This document shows, in pieces, positions 59,455 to 64,000 of a DNA stretch of 64,000 bases. The notes under the pieces were generated by a model, which was not told the DNA's origin, did not search any database, and saw only the letters and a list, made by a program, of their open reading frames with translations. How positions within the stretch are numbered: the first letter of the stretch is position 1; each line of letters begins with the position of its first letter. The DNA is taken from assembly GCF_013369385.1 (NCBI RefSeq), contig NZ_SZTO01000015.1:44363-108362 (forward strand). The letters run 5' to 3'. Position numbers and translations under genes: made by a program. Origin of the DNA: Vibrio sp. 05-20-BW147 (GTDB lineage: Bacteria > Pseudomonadota > Gammaproteobacteria > Enterobacterales > Vibrionaceae).

Positions 59455-59524
59455 AGCAGTCTCCACCTCATAAAAATATGGGGTGTTTGACCTGACCTCT
59501 CTGTCTCGTATTAAGGTTAATCAC

Positions 59525-60685
59525 ATGAAAATTGTTATTGCTCCCGACTCGTTTAAAGAATCGCTTACAGCGAAGCAAGTGTGCGTCGCGATTGAACGGG
59601 GTTTTCGCGATATTTTTCCGATGGCCAGCTACGAGCATTTGCCGTTAGCCGATGGTGGCGAAGGGACGGTGGATGTTTTGACGCTTGGCCTCAACGGTTC
59701 ATGGAAAGTATCCCTAGTCGATGGGCCAACTGGAGTAAAAACCTATGCCAAGTGGTCGCTCTTGGATGAAGGAAAAACAGCACTTATTGAGGTAGCCGCC
59801 GCATCAGGGTTGGATTTGCTGCTGCCAAGCGAACGAAACCCAATGATAACGTCAACCTACGGAACCGGAGAGTTGTTGAGGCTCGCACTGGATGCCGGTG
59901 TTGATAAAATTCTTCTTGGTTTAGGGGGCAGTGCAACCAACGATGGCGGTGCAGGGATAGTGCAAGCGCTTGGCGGAATGTTACTCGATAGCAATGGAGA
60001 TGAACTCGAAAAAGGAGGCGCCGCGTTAGAACATCTGGCGTCGATCAATCTTGAAAAAATCCATCCGAGATGCAAATCGGTACAACTTATTGTCGCTTGT
60101 GATGTGAGCAACCCTTTATGTGGTAAAGCTGGCGCTAGCCATGTCTACGGTCCGCAGAAAGGGGCAAGTGACGAAATGATCGTCAGTCTCGATAAAGCAT
60201 TGGAAAATTTCGCTAGTGTTTCTTCCTCGTATCAGAGCGCAGATCCCATATCTCAACCTGGTTTTGGCGCTGCGGGAGGAACACCATTAGGGCTCTCTCT
60301 GTTGTTCAATATGGAAATGAAATCGGGTATTGAAATGGTACTCGATACACTTAATGCCGATGAACTCATCAAAGATGCCGATCTGATCATCACTGGCGAA
60401 GGACAAATGGACAACCAAACCTTGCAAGGTAAAACGCCATTTGGCATTGCAAAACGTGCACACGCGAGAGGCATTCCTGTCATTGGTGTGGCGGGATCTC
60501 TCGGTCAAGAAGTGGACGAACTTTACAGCCGAATCGATCCGCTATTTGGGACAGTTCGCGCGCCTCAAACGCTAGAAAACGTTTTAGAAGAAGCTGAGAA
60601 AAATGTAACCAGAACCTCAAGAAATATCGCCTCAGCGATTCGTTTGGGGATGTGTTTTGCCAGTGTGGAAGTGTCAAATGAATAA
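59525..60685 (+). CDS. Glycerate kinase (GarK/GlxK family)
   Basis: 386 residues from the ATG at 59525 (MKIVIAPDSFKESLTAKQV, the universal start of this family), with TTAAGG about 9 bases before; an in-frame ATG at 59483 adds 14 unrelated residues. Further blocks are LPLADGGEGTVDVL, LGGSATNDGGAGI and LIITGEGQMDNQT. It phosphorylates the glycerate freed by MngB. Placing this gene inside the mng operon is a useful difference from Escherichia coli, where glycerate kinase genes lie elsewhere. It overlaps manA by 8 bases. Confidence 0.93.
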   Translation: MKIVIAPDSFKESLTAKQVCVAIERGFRDIFPMASYEHLPLADGGEGTVDVLTLGLNGSWKVSLVDGPTGVKTYAKWSLLDEGKTALIEVAAASGLDLLLPSERNPMITSTYGTGELLRLALDAGVDKILLGLGGSATNDGGAGIVQALGGMLLDSNGDELEKGGAALEHLASINLEKIHPRCKSVQLIVACDVSNPLCGKAGASHVYGPQKGASDEMIVSLDKALENFASVSSSYQSADPISQPGFGAAGGTPLGLSLLFNMEMKSGIEMVLDTLNADELIKDADLIITGEGQMDNQTLQGKTPFGIAKRAHARGIPVIGVAGSLGQEVDELYSRIDPLFGTVRAPQTLENVLEEAEKNVTRTSRNIASAIRLGMCFASVEVSNE

Positions 60686-61871
60686 CTCTATCTTTAAACT
60701 TGAAAATGTCATTCAGAATTATGTTTGGGGTAGCCAAACCGCCATCACTGAACTTTTTGGCATCGATAACCCAGAGCAAGTACCTCAAGCTGAAATTTGG
60801 ATGGGCACACATCCAAATGGATGCTCAAAGTTGGCTCATACAGGTATGCTGTTGTCCGATTTCATCCAATCTGATCCCGCGAACGTGCTTGGTGATTACA
60901 CCGTTGAACGATTTGGGGACTTGCCATTTCTCTTTAAAGTGCTGTCAGCCGAAAAGCCACTTTCTATTCAAGTTCATCCTAGTAGAGAAAAAGCGATAGA
61001 GGGTTATCAGAAAGAGAATTTGCAAGGCCTCCAACTAACCGACAGCAGTCGTAACTACAAAGATGACAACCATAAACCAGAACTGGTTTATGCGCTGACC
61101 TTCTACAAAGCGATGAACGGCTTTCGTACCATAGAAGAAATCGTGAGCCTATTTGACCAAGCTAAGATTGAAACACTCCGTTTAGACCTTGAAAAGCTCA
61201 TTCTTCAGCCTACCTCAACGGGGTTGAAAGCCTTCTTTGATGTTGTGATGAATCTCTCTGCTGAGCGTAAACAACGCGCTCTTGCTGAGTTGTTACAAGC
61301 GGTTGATCAACCAGCAAAAACAGCGAAAGCACGTGAAGCGTTTGAGCTGATAAAAGAATTTCGCCAAGATTATCGAGATGACATTGGTTTGTTCTCTCCA
61401 TTGTTGCTCAACATTGTTGAGCTTGAACCTGGCGATGCGATGTTTCTGCATGCAGAAACACCTCACGCGTATGTCAAAGGAACGGGCTTAGAAATTATGG
61501 CCAATTCTGACAATGTGCTGCGAGCGGGTTTAACGCCAAAACATATGGATATCGCTGAACTGATTGCCAATACCAACTTTATTTCGACAGACCGCGATGA
61601 GCTAATACTCAAGCCTTTCAATATTGAAAACAAAACTGCGTATCCTATCCCAGTCGAAGATTTCAGCTTTGAGATCGTCAACGTAGAAGCGACTGAACGT
61701 CGGCAATATGTGCGGAGTGCTGAAATTCTTTTTTGCATTGAAGGCAACTGTGCGATTCGTCATGGTTCCGATGTCGTTACTGTTGCTGCCGGAGAATCAG
61801 TTTTTGTCTGTAATTCTACAAAAGTTTACGAATACTTTGGTGAAGGTAGACTTGCTCGGGCTTTTAACTAA
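60678..61871 (+). CDS. manA: Mannose-6-phosphate isomerase, class I
   Basis: 397 residues from the ATG at 60678, with GGAAG just before it inside the glycerate kinase end; the frame back to 60657 is not favoured. Type I PMI motifs: VWGSQTAITELFG, zinc-site QVHPSREKA (Gln and His), DDNHKPELVYAL (Glu) and HAETPHAYVKGTGLEIMANSDNVLRAGLTPKH. It converts mannose 6-phosphate from MngB to fructose 6-phosphate. It is the last gene of the operon and likely a second, pathway-dedicated manA copy. Confidence 0.93.
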   Translation: MNNSIFKLENVIQNYVWGSQTAITELFGIDNPEQVPQAEIWMGTHPNGCSKLAHTGMLLSDFIQSDPANVLGDYTVERFGDLPFLFKVLSAEKPLSIQVHPSREKAIEGYQKENLQGLQLTDSSRNYKDDNHKPELVYALTFYKAMNGFRTIEEIVSLFDQAKIETLRLDLEKLILQPTSTGLKAFFDVVMNLSAERKQRALAELLQAVDQPAKTAKAREAFELIKEFRQDYRDDIGLFSPLLLNIVELEPGDAMFLHAETPHAYVKGTGLEIMANSDNVLRAGLTPKHMDIAELIANTNFISTDRDELILKPFNIENKTAYPIPVEDFSFEIVNVEATERRQYVRSAEILFCIEGNCAIRHGSDVVTVAAGESVFVCNSTKVYEYFGEGRLARAFN

Positions 61872-62168
61872 ACCCTGTCTGAACTAATACTGCTATCTAC
61901 GGTTCAGATTATTTTCGGTCTTTAAGTTATGCTCCTTTTTTGACCAGTCGCTGTAACAATGCGGCTTTTTTTTGCAGCAAAGCTGACAAGCCAGTCAGGC
62001 AGAAATCTAACGGAAAGAGTGAGAATGTTACTTGGTGGCAGGAGAGCATATGCTCGCCGCCATGTGGAATGGAAAGCGCATTAACAGTATAAAAATTAGC
62101 ACATGTTGCTCTGTATAGATGGGTGAGGTGGCCAATGCCTCACCCTACTTGTTGTCGATTCTATTTGG
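61872..62168. other. Intergenic region with hairpins
   Basis: Contains CTGAAC/GTTCAG with a long loop then ATTATTTT (61879-61925), a weak candidate terminator for manA; a 12-bp palindrome GAGCATATGCTC (62044-62055); and an eight-base stem GGGTGAGG/CCTCACCC (62121-62145), placed as the terminator of the receptor fragment read on the minus strand. No gene seen. Confidence 0.5.
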
Positions 62169-62635
62169 TTAGAAGCCGTAATTCACGTTGAGCTCGACGG
62201 TTTGCTCCGCGCCAAACCAGCAGTTGGTCTGGTTGTAGCATGAGTAATATTGCTCATTGAACAGGTTGTTCACCACCAAGTTAACTTGCGCGCCATTGAG
62301 TGAATCACTCGCGCTGCCCAGGTCGTAACCAAGCGAGAGGTCAGCGACCGTGTACGATGGCACCTTGCCTTGGGTGTTGGTAGCATCCATTTCCATTTCG
62401 CCCACATAACGCACACCACCACCAATACGAGCACCACTTAAAGCACCGGAAGTGAGGTAGTAGTTCGTCCAAAGATTTGCGCTGTGTTTTGGCACATAAA
62501 TCGGTGTCGTCCCGACAAGCGTGGCATCGGTGGCTTTTTTCACTTCCATATCAAGGTAGGTGTAAGAGGCCAACGCCTCCCAGTTGTCAGCCAGATAGGC
62601 TTGCCCTTCAAGCTCGACACCTTGAGATGTTACTT
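62169..62635 (-). pseudogene. TonB-dependent siderophore receptor, C-terminal fragment
   Basis: About 155 residues of the barrel end of a TonB-dependent receptor. The open frame runs from the insertion sequence end through VTSQGVELEGQA, ALASYTYLDMEV, VPKHSANLWTNYY, VPSYTVADLSLGYDL and VNNLFNEQYYSCYN, ending in NVNYGF with the usual terminal Phe. These are typical of ferrichrome/hydroxamate-type receptors such as FhuA and FoxA. The N-terminal plug and most of the barrel are missing, because the element at 62636 replaces them and the DNA on its far side is unrelated. Not functional. Confidence 0.85.
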
Positions 62636-63689
62636 GGCTTTGTTGCGTAATTCGAGGGAACTAAATCAGAAGGTTACGATCTGATCGGTTAAGTAAGTTA
62701 ATTCCCCTAGTCTCATGCCGAAACCTCGCTACAAAACAACGAACTGGAAACAGTACAACAAAACCTTAATCAACCGTGGTTCACTCACTTTCTGGATTGA
62801 TGAAGAAGCCATTCGCCAGTGGAAGCAGAGCAAACAAGATAAACGTGGTAGACCTCGCCAGTTCAGCGACTTAGCCATTACTACTGCGCTTATGGTGAAA
62901 CGAGTTTTCTCAATGCCGTTGAGAGCATTGCAAGGGTTTATCGATTCTGTTTTTTCATTGGCTAACGTCCCTATAGTCTGCCCACATTACAGTTGTATCA
63001 GTCGAAGAGCTAAGCAAGTCGAGGTTTCATTTAAACCAAAGACTAGAGGTGCAATACAGCATCTAGCCATTGATGCAACAGGTCTCAAGGTTTATGGCGA
63101 AGGTGAATGGAAGGTCAAGAAGCATGGTACTGACGGGAAGCGTAGAGTCTGGAGAAAGTTGCATTTAGCGGTAGACACCAGCACTCACGAAATCGTCGCG
63201 GCAGAACTGAGTTTATCTAATGTTACCGATGCAGAAGTCCTTCCTAACTTGCTCAAGCAAACACGCCGAAGAATTATCGAGATATCTGGTGATGGTGCTT
63301 ATGACACAAGGGATTGCTACGAAGCCATACGGTTCAAGCGAGCTGTACCACTCATCCCTCCTAGAGAAGGGGCTGCCTTCTGGGAGAGTGGCCACCCTAG
63401 GAATTTAGCGGTAGGTTGCCAGAAGCTCTACGGCTCCAACAATAAGTGGAAAAAGCGGTACGGCTACCATAAACGCTCACTATCAGAGACAGCAATGTAT
63501 CGAGTGAAGCAGTTGTTCGGTGGGCGATTAAGCCTGAGAACCTACAATGCTCAGGTTGGTGAAACTTACGCCATGATAAAAGCGTTAAACAAGCTCACAG
63601 GGCTAGGTATGCCCGAAACGATGGTGATCGCCTAACAATTAGTCATGTTAGGCGTGTTTTTAACTGAAATCGAATTAGGAAACAAAGCC
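62636..63689 (+). mobile_element. IS5-family (IS903-group) insertion sequence
   Basis: 1054 bp bounded by imperfect inverted repeats GGCTTTGTTGCGTAATTCG on the left and CGAATTAGGAAACAAAGCC on the right (16-17 of 19 matching). The outer GGCTTTGTT and the length are IS903-like. IS903 relatives make 9-bp target duplications, but the flanks here (ATGTTACTT and GATAGAACC) do not match, so the two sides were not one site when the element inserted, or a deletion followed. It contains one intact transposase gene. Confidence 0.88.
62715..63635 (+). CDS. IS5-family transposase, intact
   Basis: 306 residues, the normal IS903 length. The DDE triad is visible: D120 in HLAIDATGLKVYG, D193 in EISGDGAYDT and E258 in YHKRSLSETAMYRVKQLFG, the last being the IS5-type Y-R-E block. 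No frameshift or stop interrupts it, so the element may still move. Confidence 0.92.
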   Translation: MPKPRYKTTNWKQYNKTLINRGSLTFWIDEEAIRQWKQSKQDKRGRPRQFSDLAITTALMVKRVFSMPLRALQGFIDSVFSLANVPIVCPHYSCISRRAKQVEVSFKPKTRGAIQHLAIDATGLKVYGEGEWKVKKHGTDGKRRVWRKLHLAVDTSTHEIVAAELSLSNVTDAEVLPNLLKQTRRRIIEISGDGAYDTRDCYEAIRFKRAVPLIPPREGAAFWESGHPRNLAVGCQKLYGSNNKWKKRYGYHKRSLSETAMYRVKQLFGGRLSLRTYNAQVGETYAMIKALNKLTGLGMPETMVIA

Positions 63690-63850
63690 GATAGAACCAG
63701 CAACCCTAACCTTATGCCTACCCGAAAATTGACTGAGGCAATTCCCTGAATTTCCAGCACCAAAGAATAAGTGTCCCGAAAACAGCGTCCAATGAAGCCA
63801 ACTTGCCGACAAACTCGAAACCAACCAGCCGAGGGAGCATAGAAAAACAA
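63690..63850 (-). pseudogene. Integron cassette open frame cut by the insertion sequence
   Basis: A minus-strand frame starts 26 bases after the attC recombination site, a normal place for a cassette gene, and runs about 53 codons (MFFYAPSAGWFRVCRQVGFI start) before meeting the IS end. The reading frame goes on into IS DNA only by chance. Whether the cassette ever made a protein is unclear; many vibrio cassettes carry such frames. Confidence 0.45.
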
Positions 63851-63876
63851 TAAACCACTGATTTTACGTGATTAAG

Positions 63877-64000
63877 CATAACGCTGCGTTAAGGGGTGAA
63901 TGCCGCCTAAACCAACCTTTCGCAGACCATTTTCACCACTAAAACTCACCGCATACCAAAAATGCCACGCGGCATGAATCCCTCTTGAACGCCTTGTTAT
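63877..64000 (-). other. Integron attC site (VCR-type)
   Basis: Read on the minus strand it runs from TAACAAGGCGTTCAAGAGGG through CATGCCGCGTGGC to GGCGGCATTCACCCCTTAACG and GCGTTATGC. The outer arms pair imperfectly, as attC folding requires. Length (about 124 bp) and wording follow the Vibrio cholerae VCR (TAACAAACGCCTCAAGAGGG... and ...GTTA). The recombination core GTTATGC is at 63876-63882. The site marks cassette DNA whose array continues to the right of the window, with the direction of cassettes on the minus strand. Confidence 0.85.

Noticed and set aside
62715..63635. Composite transposon
   Set aside because: Only one IS copy is present, so no composite structure can be shown in this window.

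Overview
The window reads as a chromosomal segment of a Vibrio. The evidence is a VCR-type integron attC site at the right end, Vibrio-like GalR, MglBAC, MngB and FdxA homologues, and a gene content built around marine and plant sugars. The species cannot be fixed from sequence alone. Nearly all genes look like ordinary moderate-GC chromosome. The exception is a visibly AT-rich two-gene insert at about 22.6-25.9 kb.

Region 1 (1-18.9 kb) is a beta-1,3-glucan (laminarin-type) utilisation locus. It holds the end of a peptide-family ABC importer (permease, permease, two ATPases), a very large GH94-like phosphorylase probably of the GH149/GH161 beta-1,3-glucan type, a LacI-type repressor, a GH17 lipoprotein, a GH16 lipoprotein, an outer-membrane porin, an AraC regulator, a GH3 enzyme with swapped domain order and a MATE exporter. 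A palindrome with core GAAAGCGCTTTC occurs before the phosphorylase, the GH17 gene and the porin (twice), with a variant near the repressor, so the LacI protein probably controls the whole set. The inferred flow is: GH16/GH17 cut the polymer outside, the porin and ABC importer bring oligosaccharides in, and the phosphorylase and GH3 finish them in the cytoplasm.

Region 2 (19-22.4 kb) holds a small membrane protein, an HlyD-type adaptor and a DUF2955/FUSC-like membrane protein (a probable export unit), then a small coiled-coil periplasmic protein on the other strand.

Region 3 (22.6-25.9 kb) is the most unusual part: a NACHT/STAND-type NTPase overlapping by one base a RelA/SpoT-fold protein that lacks a visible GYxSxH acceptor loop. 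This is a candidate two-gene anti-phage system.

Region 4 (26-35 kb) holds an alpha/beta hydrolase, a large RluA-family pseudouridine synthase, a GAF-GGDEF diguanylate cyclase and a TetR-adaptor-RND efflux operon.

Region 5 (35-50.4 kb) is a galactose/galactoside regulon: galR, mglBAC, lacZ with a MalM-like lipoprotein and a LamB-like porin, a GH36 alpha-galactosidase and a MelB-type symporter. Six 16-bp GalR-like operators tie it together.

Region 6 (50.5-53.6 kb) has housekeeping genes: a TrmH-type methyltransferase, fdxA and an FAD-dependent dehydrogenase.

Region 7 (53.7-61.9 kb) is a complete mannosylglycerate operon: mngR, mngA, mngB, glycerate kinase and mannose-6-phosphate isomerase.

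Region 8 (62.1-64 kb) is a broken TonB receptor cut by an IS5/IS903-group element. The far side of the element is integron cassette DNA with an attC site, so the IS marks a chromosome/integron junction.
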